Source: JBEBSD01 sp040394475 (GTDB taxonomy: Bacteria > Bacteroidota > Bacteroidia > Cytophagales > Spirosomataceae). From it: a stretch of 64,000 nt of DNA. This document shows positions 44,635 through 52,332 of the stretch, piece by piece. The stretch lies in the NCBI GenBank assembly GCA_040394475.1, contig JBEBSD010000009.1:1-64000 (forward strand), written 5' to 3'. The notes below the pieces were generated by a model, which saw only the letters and a program-made list of their open reading frames with translations, was not told where the DNA came from and ran no database searches. The translations under genes were made by a program, and so were the position numbers. How positions within the stretch are numbered: position 1 is the stretch's first letter; every line of letters starts with the position of its first letter.

Positions 44635-45765
44635 TTAATCGTCCGATTTGTTTTTCAATGCCATCAGCAATGTATAAGCGCCTTTGCCCACCAGTTTTTT
44701 GCCCTTCAGCGATTGGTAATCCGTGATTTCTGCGATTCCTTCAGCTATTTTCCCGATAGCAACTTCCTGCAGTTGAAACGTGTTTCGATCAAGGAATTCA
44801 AATACATAGTTTTTCCCTTCAAACGAAACCACAGCCTCCTCCGGAAGGGAGAACGTTTCCGTATTTCCGACTTCCAGCAGGGCATTCACATATAAACCGG
44901 ATACAAGTTTTACCGCGTTCGGACTAACCGGTCTGGCGATAATTTCCGCACTTCCATCCTCGTTGATGGCTTGGCCGGTCGTGATAATTTTAGCCTGGAA
45001 TCTCCGGTGCGGTTCCTGGTTCGTATGTGCTTCTACAAGCTGTCCGATGGCTACTTTGGACCAGTCTTTCTCAAATACCCTGATGTTCAGGAGTAATCCT
45101 TCCGGGTTAATCAGCTCTGCCAATACATCTGAAGGGGCCACATATTTACCCTTATTTACCAAAACACTCCGGATCACGCCATCAAACGGCGCCAGGATCT
45201 GAATGCTCCGCCTGATCGTTTCCGAGGTCAAAGCTGCGGGATCGATGTTGATCAAATGCAGCTTCTCTTCCAGGGCGCTTCGGGCTGCCAGTAAGGCGCG
45301 GTACTCGGTTTCGGCCTGCTGCAGCGCCTTGTCGCTGGCGGATTTGCTGGCGTTTAGTTCTTTTTGACGTATATAATCCGGGGCTGCGCTCAGCAGACGG
45401 GCTTTTGTTGTCAGGTAATCCTGCTGTATTTCAATGAATTGCTGATCTTCCAGGACCACGATCACGTCGCCCTTCCGGACCGTTTTTCCCGGCAGCGCGT
45501 TTACGGACTGGACCCGGCCGCCCAGTGCGCTGGACAGCGATACCAGGTCATCCGGGTTGACGGCCACTTTCCCGGTCAGTCGTATCGTGGCAGGCAGATT
45601 TTTCCTTTCCAGCGAAATGGTATCCACCGGAGTGGCTTTCAGCTGTTCATCGGAAAGGAAGATACGGGTTGCAACCGCTTCGTCATCCTTATTAACGGCT
45701 GCTGTCTTTTCGTTGGCGCAACTTGCGAGGAGCATTGCGAATAGAATGATTGGTAAATACGGCAT
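44635..45765 (-). CDS. Periplasmic adaptor of RND metal efflux (CusB/CzcB-like)
   Basis: This 376-residue protein has a lipobox near residue 16 (MLLASC). It shows membrane-fusion protein features: a lipoyl-like half domain (RVQSVNALPGKTVRKGDVIV, about 82-101), a helical hairpin (about 105-170), the second lipoyl half (ILAPFDGVIRSVLV) and a beta-barrel (about 215-285). It links the inner-membrane pump to the outer-membrane channel. It starts two bases after the stop of the pump-channel gene, so both are in one operon, and it converges on the microprotein gene, 42 bases away. The metal is not predictable; the pump's HME motif suggests a divalent or monovalent heavy metal. Confidence 0.9.
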   Translation of the reverse strand: MPYLPIILFAMLLASCANEKTAAVNKDDEAVATRIFLSDEQLKATPVDTISLERKNLPATIRLTGKVAVNPDDLVSLSSALGGRVQSVNALPGKTVRKGDVIVVLEDQQFIEIQQDYLTTKARLLSAAPDYIRQKELNASKSASDKALQQAETEYRALLAARSALEEKLHLINIDPAALTSETIRRSIQILAPFDGVIRSVLVNKGKYVAPSDVLAELINPEGLLLNIRVFEKDWSKVAIGQLVEAHTNQEPHRRFQAKIITTGQAINEDGSAEIIARPVSPNAVKLVSGLYVNALLEVGNTETFSLPEEAVVSFEGKNYVFEFLDRNTFQLQEVAIGKIAEGIAEITDYQSLKGKKLVGKGAYTLLMALKNKSDD

Positions 45766-45767
45766 GG

Positions 45768-48700
45768 CTAAAATGAGTTGGAGTACAAAAGATAATTGAG
45801 ATGGATGATGGACTGGTTAAGCTGTTGTAACGCTTCCAGGTAACTGCTCTGAATGGCGATCGCCTGGTTGTTCAGCATGACATATTCGAGAAAGTTGATT
45901 TCACCCTCATGAAATTGTTTTTCGACGGTGTTGAGAAGTATCCCGGCGTTGGGTAGTTGTGTTTCCCGATAATCTGAAACAACCTGCAAACTGTTTTGGT
46001 AGTGCAGCAGGGCTTGCTGATAGTCATTTTTCAAGGCTGCTTCTTTGTAGGCGTGTTCATTTTCGGCAATTGCTACCTGCAGCTTACCGGACTGTATGAC
46101 CTTTTTTTGCGACCTGGTGAAAATGGGAATACCCATTCCGACCTCAACAACGGGAAATACGCCGGAGTTGATTTCCGACATGCTTTGCGTGGAATAGCCC
46201 AACGAAATATTCGGTAGCAGCCCGGATTTTTCCCATTTCAGCCTGGCTTCGGCAGTTTGTATTTTTTGCCGGTAAAGCGCGAGCTCCGGGTGACTGCCTG
46301 GTTCGGATACCTCCGCGCCTTCCCTATGTAACGAATAGGATGCCGGGCCGGCCGGTACGTATTTTTCTGCTGTGTTCAGCAGCATTTGGAATTGCAGCAA
46401 TGCTAACTCATAGCTGTTTCGTAATTCTTTCAGCTGGATGGCAATTTGTGAACGCTGTACCGCTGCGGTTGTTTTCTCAATCAGGCCCGATGCTCCTTTT
46501 TCCAGCCGCTCGGTCGCCTTTTCTAAAAACAATTGATACGAACGGTCTGTTTTTACCAGCAGTTGTTCTTTTTCTTTCAAAACCAGTACATGATAAAATA
46601 TTTCAGCAACCGTTTTCACCATACCGGCCCTGGCGATGCTTTCGCTGATAACCGCTTCGTTCCACTCCTGAGCGAGCACGTTTTTTTTACTGTTGTAGAC
46701 AGCAGGAAATGAAATGTTTTGTGCAATCCCGACTTTATAGTCGGTCGCCAGCCCGTTTATACGGCCATACTCGGCACGGACACTGGTCTGTGGAATAGCG
46801 AGATGGCTCTCTTTTAGCTGTTCCCGGTACGCGGTAAGCAGCCGGCTGTTTTTTGAAAGATAGCTGTTGCTGACAGCGGAGTCGATTGCCTGTTCTATCG
46901 TGATGGGCTGCTGCGAAAATGCCGGTATCCCTGCCAGCATGGATAGGCAGATACCGGCCATCCTGACCCTGTTCGGGATGCGTTTGGGCCCTTTAATTTT
47001 TTCAAAAATTGTATAAAGAACCGGCAGTAAAAAGAGAGTCAGGAAAGTAGCCAGCATCAGTCCTCCGATGACCACTGTCGCCAGCGGCCGTTGTACTTCG
47101 GCGCCCGAACCGGTACTGACCGCCATTGGGAGGAAGCCCAGCGACGCCACAAATGCCGTCATTAATACCGGGCGCAGGCGGGTTTTTGTGCCCATCAGCA
47201 CAATACGGGCAGTACTACGGATACCCTTACTTTTCAGCCGGTTAAATTCGCTGATCAATACGATTCCATTCAGCACGGCAACGCCAAACAGGGCAATAAA
47301 ACCGACACCGGCGCTGATGCTGAAGGGCATTCCTCGTAAAGCGAGAAAATAGATACCGCCAATGGCGGACAGCGGAATGGCTGTATAAATAAGCAAGCTG
47401 TGTTTAACCGAACCGAAAGCAAAAAAGAGCAAGAGGAAGATTAATGCCAATGAAACCGGTACGGCAATTCCCAAACGTTCTTTTGCCTGGTTCAGGTTTT
47501 CGAAAGCTCCGCCATATGTAATGTAATATCCCGTGGGAAGCTTGATCTCAGTAGTGACTTTTTGCTGTAATTCTTCCACGATACCCTGTACGTCGCGCCC
47601 CCGGACATTGAACCCGGTCACAATCCTGCGTCTGGCATCTTCCCGTTGGATTTGATTAGGGCTGTTTTTAAGTTCTACTCTGGCGAGTTGGCTGAGAGGA
47701 ATTTGATCGCCGCCCGGCGTAGGGATCAGCATATGTTGAATGTCCCCGATGTTTTTTCTCCCGGAAGTGTCCAGACGTACCACCAGATCAAAGCGCCTTT
47801 CACCCTCGAATACTTTTCCTGCACTTTGTCCCGCAAATGCCATGTTTACAATCCGGTTGACAGCTGCAATGTCCGTCCCGTGCCGGGCAATAGCAGTTCG
47901 GTCGTAGTCAATCACCACCTGGGGCATGCCGTTGACCGGCTCGATATAGAGGTCCTGAGCACCCCTGACAGTTTGTATGAGGGCGCCAAGCTTTTGTGCA
48001 TAGCGGGCAAGTGTATCCAGATCTTCACCAAAGATTTTGCAAACCACGTCCTGGCGGGCTCCGGTCATCAGCTCATTAAAGCGCATTTGCACCGGGAACT
48101 GGAAGCCGGTAGTGATACCCGGAACAGCTTGTACGGCTTTGCTCATTTTTGCGGACAGCTCTGGAAACGTTTTAGCGGATGTCCATTGTTTTTTGGGTTT
48201 CAGTACGATGATCATATCACCGGCATCCATTGGCATCGGCTCGGTAGGGACTTCCCCGCTTCCGATTTTGGTAACCACTTTTTCTACTTCCGGAAATTGC
48301 TCTTTCAGGATCTTTGCGGCCTTGTTCGTATACGCAATCGTTGTGCTGATATTGCTGCCTGGCAGCATGCGTGTTTCTACCGCGAAATCCCCCTCTTCCA
48401 GAGAGGGGATAAATTCTCCTCCCATCCGGGTCAGGGTACCTGCCGCTCCGGCAAATAGGAGGGCTACTGTTCCGATAAGCAGCTTTGGAATGCGCAGTGC
48501 TTTGATCAGATAGCGCTGATGGACATTTTCTACTCGTGCCATGATGCGATCGGAAAAACCTAGGAGCACTTTTTTCTTCCTGCTCAGGACCAATGCGCTC
48601 ATCATCGGTACATACGTAAGAGAAAGGATAAAGGCCCCGGTCAGGGCAAAGGCCACGGTCTGCGCCATGGGCTTGAACATCTTACCTTCAATCCCGCTCA

Positions 48701-50099
48701 GTGTGAAGATGGGGAGGTAAACAATCAGGATAATAATCTGGCCGAAGACAGCACTATTGACCATTCGGGTGGCCGAAGAAACCACTTGCTTATCCATTTC
48801 ACCGGCACTGAGTCTATTGCTTTGTGCGAATTTTTCGGAACGGGTCAACTGGTGCATCACCGCTTCCACGATGATTACAGCACCGTCTACGATGAGTCCG
48901 AAATCCAATGCACCCAGACTCATCAGGTTACCGCCTACTCCAAAGATGTTCATCATGATAATGGCGAAAAGCATCGATAACGGAATGACGGAGGCAACTA
49001 AAAACCCGGCCCTGAAGTTTCCAAGGAACAGTACAAGAATGAAAACCACGATCAGCGCTCCCTCTACCAGGTTGGTTTTAACCGTAGCGATGGTATTATT
49101 GACCATTTTGGTCCGGTCGAGGAATGGTTCAATAACGACACCTTCCGGCAGGGTTTTCTGTATCTCTTCGATACGTTCTTTTATATTCGCAATCACCTCA
49201 TTGCTGTTGGCTCCTTTGAGCATCATGACAATAGCGCCTGATACCTCACCTTCATCGTTGTAGGTCATCGCCCCGTACCGGGTGGCATATCCAATGGTGA
49301 CCTCGGCGACATCACTGATAAATACGGGTGTTCCTGCCGATTGAACAGTGATATTTTTGATGTCTTCTTCACTGCTGATCAAACCTTCGCTGCGGATAAA
49401 CAAAACGACAGGACCTTTTTCGATGTAGGCGCCGCCGGTATTCTGGTTGTTATTCTCCAGGGCCTCAAAAACATCGTTAATTGTCAGGCTATGGGCTTGC
49501 AGCCGCCGGGGATCGATCGCAATTTCATATTGCTTCAACTTGCCGCCGAAGCTGCTGACCTCTGCCACGCCTTTCACTCCCAGTAATTGTCTTCTGACAA
49601 TCCAATCCTGAATGGTGCGAAGGTCGGTTGCATCATACCGGTGTGTATACCCTTTTTCCGGGCGGACTACATATTGGTAGATCTCGCCCAAGCCGGTAGA
49701 GATCGGACCTAATTCCGGTACGCCTATTCCTGCAGGAATCTGGTCTTTTACCTGTTGCAGTCGTTCTGAAACCTGTTGCCTGGCCCAATACACATCGGTA
49801 TTGTCGCTAAAGACGATGGTGACCAGGGATAATCCAAAGCGTGAGAAGCTTCTGATTTCTTCAATACCGGTAATTGTAGTGTTGGCCTGTTCGATAGGAA
49901 ACGTTACAAGCCGCTCAATATCGGGCGCACCAAATGAAGGAGCTACTGTTATGATTTGTACCTGATTATTGGTGATATCGGGTTGGGCATCAATGGGTAG
50001 TCTGGTAGTTTCGTAACTGCCATATAGGATCAGAGCTAGCGTAAATAGCCCTATAATGAGTTTATTCCTCACGGAAAACTCAATGATTTTAGTAAGCAT
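45768..50099 (-). CDS. CusA/CzcA RND metal pump fused to a TolC-like channel
   Basis: This 1443-residue protein has a complete heavy-metal RND pump (about 1-1030), including 12 TM helices, the TM4 relay ALDFGLIVDGAVIIVE and terminal helices ending LYTIFEKIKG. A hydrophobic, signal-like segment (RMAGICLSMLAGIPAFSQQ, about 1045-1063) follows. The last 390 residues are a TolC-type outer-membrane factor, with long helices and two barrel repeats. Such fusions are frequent in Bacteroidota. The internal signal-like stretch suggests cleavage to release the channel. I choose the ATG at 50099 (MLTKIIEFSVRNKL); an earlier start at 50141 adds 14 unlike residues. It is upstream of the adaptor gene in the same operon. 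Confidence 0.9.
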   Translation of the reverse strand: MLTKIIEFSVRNKLIIGLFTLALILYGSYETTRLPIDAQPDITNNQVQIITVAPSFGAPDIERLVTFPIEQANTTITGIEEIRSFSRFGLSLVTIVFSDNTDVYWARQQVSERLQQVKDQIPAGIGVPELGPISTGLGEIYQYVVRPEKGYTHRYDATDLRTIQDWIVRRQLLGVKGVAEVSSFGGKLKQYEIAIDPRRLQAHSLTINDVFEALENNNQNTGGAYIEKGPVVLFIRSEGLISSEEDIKNITVQSAGTPVFISDVAEVTIGYATRYGAMTYNDEGEVSGAIVMMLKGANSNEVIANIKERIEEIQKTLPEGVVIEPFLDRTKMVNNTIATVKTNLVEGALIVVFILVLFLGNFRAGFLVASVIPLSMLFAIIMMNIFGVGGNLMSLGALDFGLIVDGAVIIVEAVMHQLTRSEKFAQSNRLSAGEMDKQVVSSATRMVNSAVFGQIIILIVYLPIFTLSGIEGKMFKPMAQTVAFALTGAFILSLTYVPMMSALVLSRKKKVLLGFSDRIMARVENVHQRYLIKALRIPKLLIGTVALLFAGAAGTLTRMGGEFIPSLEEGDFAVETRMLPGSNISTTIAYTNKAAKILKEQFPEVEKVVTKIGSGEVPTEPMPMDAGDMIIVLKPKKQWTSAKTFPELSAKMSKAVQAVPGITTGFQFPVQMRFNELMTGARQDVVCKIFGEDLDTLARYAQKLGALIQTVRGAQDLYIEPVNGMPQVVIDYDRTAIARHGTDIAAVNRIVNMAFAGQSAGKVFEGERRFDLVVRLDTSGRKNIGDIQHMLIPTPGGDQIPLSQLARVELKNSPNQIQREDARRRIVTGFNVRGRDVQGIVEELQQKVTTEIKLPTGYYITYGGAFENLNQAKERLGIAVPVSLALIFLLLFFAFGSVKHSLLIYTAIPLSAIGGIYFLALRGMPFSISAGVGFIALFGVAVLNGIVLISEFNRLKSKGIRSTARIVLMGTKTRLRPVLMTAFVASLGFLPMAVSTGSGAEVQRPLATVVIGGLMLATFLTLFLLPVLYTIFEKIKGPKRIPNRVRMAGICLSMLAGIPAFSQQPITIEQAIDSAVSNSYLSKNSRLLTAYREQLKESHLAIPQTSVRAEYGRINGLATDYKVGIAQNISFPAVYNSKKNVLAQEWNEAVISESIARAGMVKTVAEIFYHVLVLKEKEQLLVKTDRSYQLFLEKATERLEKGASGLIEKTTAAVQRSQIAIQLKELRNSYELALLQFQMLLNTAEKYVPAGPASYSLHREGAEVSEPGSHPELALYRQKIQTAEARLKWEKSGLLPNISLGYSTQSMSEINSGVFPVVEVGMGIPIFTRSQKKVIQSGKLQVAIAENEHAYKEAALKNDYQQALLHYQNSLQVVSDYRETQLPNAGILLNTVEKQFHEGEINFLEYVMLNNQAIAIQSSYLEALQQLNQSIIHLNYLLYSNSF

Positions 50100-50202
50100 A
50101 CTGGAAGAACCTGTGAATCGAATGGTTAATAACTGGGGCAATAGCGCAATGTCCGGATTTTATTTCCGGAAAAGAGGCGCATAAGCAAAGCAGGGTAGTC
50201 GA

Positions 50203-50583
50203 TTAACAGAATTTTGGCGGTTGCCAGATAGCCTGAAGGTGAGAAGAAGGCACAGCGCCGTCTTGGTAACAGACAACTTGCCTGGATATCGAAAAATCAG
50301 TAATGTGCCCGGATAAATAGTCAGGGGAGTCAGGAGGAACTATTAATATGGTCAGGACATCTGCGTGCCGCATAAAGGGAAGCTTCATGTCGGTTTCCCA
50401 ATCCGCATCCTTTTCGTGCCCGCCATAGTGATGTACCAGATACCCCCAAAAAGTCATACCCTTGTCGTGTTCCTTATGTTCGATAAAATGGGATATCAAC
50501 ACCGGAATTTTCAACAGCTGCCCTAACTCAGTGGTTGAAAAAAAGTAAGCAGCTAATAAGAATATGACCAACAATTTTTTCAC
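50203..50583 (-). CDS. Small exported His-rich protein upstream of the metal pump
   Basis: This 126-residue protein begins with KKLLVIFLLAAYFFSTTELG, a signal peptide or anchor. It is followed by a His-rich stretch (HFIEHKEHDKG, then VHHYGGHEKDADW) that could bind metal. I do not know a named family. I choose the GTG at 50583 directly before the Lys-Lys leader. The frame remains open to 50652, but that start would include no signal. It lies about 100 bases upstream of the pump gene on the same strand, so it probably belongs to the efflux operon. Confidence 0.65.
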   Translation of the reverse strand: MKKLLVIFLLAAYFFSTTELGQLLKIPVLISHFIEHKEHDKGMTFWGYLVHHYGGHEKDADWETDMKLPFMRHADVLTILIVPPDSPDYLSGHITDFSISRQVVCYQDGAVPSSHLQAIWQPPKFC

Positions 50584-50588
50584 TGGTA

Positions 50589-50596
50589 CAAAGATA
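50589..50596 (-). promoter_or_regulatory. Candidate -7 element for the efflux operon
   Basis: TATCTTTG on the minus strand fits TAnnTTTG and lies only 5 bases before the chosen GTG start. Transcription would begin at or very near the start codon. The upstream TTG is poor (TGCAAC at the expected place). Either the start is leaderless or a later one is used. Confidence 0.35.
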
Positions 50597-50652
50597 CCCT
50601 TTTTTGGAATAAGTTGCATTTCGGGACCTCCGCAACTTTGGCTCAATCTCAT

Positions 50653-50870
50653 TTTACGGAGGATCTTACGGAGCTCATAGCGGGCGGTGTCAGGATGTCC
50701 AAACGGTGGATTTTGTGCGCCAAAATTTGTCGGTACAATGGCAAAAAGAGCCTTTCAGAACCTCTCAAGTCATTTTCCTCCGTGTTTTTACCGCTGTGCC
50801 CTCCGTGTTGCTTTTTTCCCGGTGTCAGCGTAGGAACCGGGGATTTTCAAAAAGCAATTTGCTAAAGGCC
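50653..50870. other. Intergenic region with one inverted repeat block
   Basis: No gene is supported between the start region of the efflux operon and the repeats at 50871. It holds CCTCCGTGTTTTTACC at 50777-50792 and a second CTCCGTG at 50801-50807, the reverse-orientation match of the cacggagg block at 25461-25492. Confidence 0.6.
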
Positions 50871-50953
50871 GTTTTATGCTTGAACCCAAAATGGTCTGTG
50901 GAGACACCGTTTTATGCTTAATTCCCAAAATGGTCTGTGGAGACACAGACCAT
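50871..50953. repeat. Tandem duplication carrying hairpin repeat copies C and D
   Basis: A unit of about 38 bases starting GTTTTATGCTT occurs at 50871-50908 and again at 50909-50947. The first copy carries only the left arm of the hairpin repeat (ATGGTCTGTG at 50891-50900). The second is intact: ATGGTCTGTG and CACAGACCAT at 50930-50953 form a 10-bp stem around the loop GAGA. Confidence 0.85.
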
Positions 50954-50999
50954 GGATGGATGATCCCAATTTTGCAAATTCGGGCGGGCCCAAAAGACA

Positions 51000-51025
51000 A
51001 AAGAGCCCGTTTGAACAGGCTCTTT
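51000..51025 (-). terminator. Rho-independent terminator after tRNA-His
   Basis: AAAGAGCC and GGCTCTTT (51000-51007 and 51018-51025) form an 8-bp stem. On the minus strand it is followed by TTTTGTCTTTT. Confidence 0.8.
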
Positions 51026-51052
51026 GTTGAATTTCTTACTAGAAAAAGAAGG

Positions 51053-51127
51053 GGAGAAAGACGGGGTTCGAACCCGCGACCTTCGGAACCACAATCCGAC
51101 GCTCTAACCGGCTGAGCTACAATCTCC
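51053..51127 (-). tRNA. tRNA-His (anticodon GTG)
   Basis: On the minus strand a 75-base cloverleaf can be drawn, with an extra 5' G (G-1) opposite C73 as expected for histidine. The anticodon loop is TTGTGGT, giving GTG. The anticodon, D and T arms fold well (T loop TTCGAAC). The acceptor stem is imperfect: GAGATTG against CTTTCTC leaves two adjacent T-T mismatches at pairs 5-68 and 6-67. CCA is not encoded. It has a strong promoter and a terminator. Confidence 0.9.
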
Positions 51128-51138
51128 GTTTGGTGCCA

Positions 51139-51169
51139 CAAAAGTAGAAAAAGGATTGCATCCTTACAA
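51139..51169 (-). promoter_or_regulatory. Bacteroidota-type promoter for tRNA-His
   Basis: On the minus strand TTG at 51169-51167 is followed after 20 bases by TACTTTTG at 51146-51139, the same layout as the tRNA-Ser promoter. Its -33 element lies within the loop of the superoxide dismutase terminator. Confidence 0.8.
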
Positions 51170-51188
51170 ATGGAATGCAATCCTTTTT
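51148..51188 (-). terminator. Rho-independent terminator after the superoxide dismutase gene
   Basis: AAAAAGGATTGCAT (51148-51161) and ATGCAATCCTTTTT (51175-51188) form a perfect 14-bp stem 8 bases past the stop, ending in a T-run on the minus strand. It contains the -33 part of the tRNA-His promoter. Confidence 0.88.
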
Positions 51189-51195
51189 TAAACTT

Positions 51196-51804
51196 TTATT
51201 TTACAGCCTTAAAATTTTTTTCGGCAGCATTCCAGTCAACAACATTCCAGAAGGCATCGATATAGTCAGGGCGTTTGTTCTGATACTTCAAATAATAGGC
51301 GTGCTCCCATACATCCAGGCCGATAACCGGTGTCCCCTTGGCCTCGGCGACATCCATCAGCGGGTTATCCTGGTTAGGTGTAGAGGTGACGGCTACCTCA
51401 CCGTTGCCTGTTGCGATCAACCAGGCCCATCCGGATCCGAAGCGGGTTGCGGCTGCCTTCTTGAACTCTTCTTTGAGACCGTCGAAAGAACCGAATTTTG
51501 CATCAATTGCTTTGGCAAGATCACCTACTGGTGCGCCACCTCCTTGCGGAGAAATAGTGTTCCAGAAAAATGTGTGGTTCCAGTGTCCTCCTCCATTGTT
51601 CCGGACTGCCGGGGAAATAGCGCCGGCATTGGCAACAAGTTCCTCCAGGGATTTGCCTTCATTATCAGTACCGGCAATCGCATTGTTCAGATTGGTGACG
51701 TAGGCCTGGTGGTGCTTGTCATGATGGATTTCCATTGTCTGAGCATCAAAATGAGGCTCCAATGCATCATTTGCATAAGGTAACGGATCTAGTGTAAAAG
51801 CCAT
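51196..51804 (-). CDS. sodA: Superoxide dismutase, Mn/Fe type
   Basis: This 202-residue enzyme turns superoxide into hydrogen peroxide and oxygen. Its metal ligands are visible: His in EIHHDKHHQAYV (about 27), His in GGGHWNHTFFW (about 82), and Asp and His in DVWEHAYYL (about 163-167). The Gly before HWNHTFFW and the Gln in NQDNPL are the positions that separate Mn from Fe forms, and both match the Mn type. No signal peptide, so it is cytosolic. It ends in a clear terminator. Confidence 0.95.
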   Translation of the reverse strand: MAFTLDPLPYANDALEPHFDAQTMEIHHDKHHQAYVTNLNNAIAGTDNEGKSLEELVANAGAISPAVRNNGGGHWNHTFFWNTISPQGGGAPVGDLAKAIDAKFGSFDGLKEEFKKAAATRFGSGWAWLIATGNGEVAVTSTPNQDNPLMDVAEAKGTPVIGLDVWEHAYYLKYQNKRPDYIDAFWNVVDWNAAEKNFKAVK

Positions 51805-51865
51805 TGTTATCAGATTTATTTGAAAGAATAGTAATTGTCTACTTGTTAAACAGAGCCTACGGGGT

Positions 51866-52309
51866 TTATGTTCGAAGTTGGGAGAAAAATTTTAAAAGCA
51901 GGTCGCTGCACGCTGTTTCCAAAATGCCGCTTTGAACAATGGTTTTGGGGTGTAAAGGGGAAGGGGTTAACCGGCTATAACCCCTTTTAGGATCAGAGGC
52001 CCCGTAAACAACCCGTCCGATCTGAGCCCAGAACAATGCACCTGCACACATAGGGCAGGGTTCCAGTGTTACGTACAGGGTACAATCGGGCAAATACTTG
52101 GCGCCCAGGTGTTCAGACGCGGCCGTGATGGCGAGGATTTCAGCGTGTGCGGTTACATCATTCAGACGTTCCGTCTGATTTTGAGCACGTGCAATAATCC
52201 TGTTTTGACACACAATAACGGCCCCGACCGGTATTTCACCCGCAGCTGCGGCTTCTTCCCCCAGCCTGAGGGCTTCTGTCATGTAATGAGTATCTGCAAA
52301 ATAAAACAT
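51866..52309 (-). CDS. tadA: tRNA adenosine(34) deaminase (TadA-like nucleoside deaminase)
   Basis: This 147-residue zinc deaminase has HAEI (about 55-58, zinc His and catalytic Glu) and PCPMCAGAL (about 86, two zinc Cys), in the order and spacing of TadA. It should convert A34 to inosine in tRNA-Arg. VTLEPCPMCAGALFWAQIG and YGASDPKRG are typical of TadA and separate it from guanine deaminases. It starts 23 bases after the end of the large Ig-like gene on the same strand. Confidence 0.92.
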   Translation of the reverse strand: MFYFADTHYMTEALRLGEEAAAAGEIPVGAVIVCQNRIIARAQNQTERLNDVTAHAEILAITAASEHLGAKYLPDCTLYVTLEPCPMCAGALFWAQIGRVVYGASDPKRGYSRLTPSPLHPKTIVQSGILETACSDLLLKFFSQLRT

Positions 52310-52332
52310 AGGAAGCGGTTGGGGCCTGTCCT

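Noticed and set aside
50614..50921. Plus-strand frames near 50.7 kb
   Set aside because: They consist largely of repeat sequence (cacggagg and hairpin units), so coding potential is not believable.
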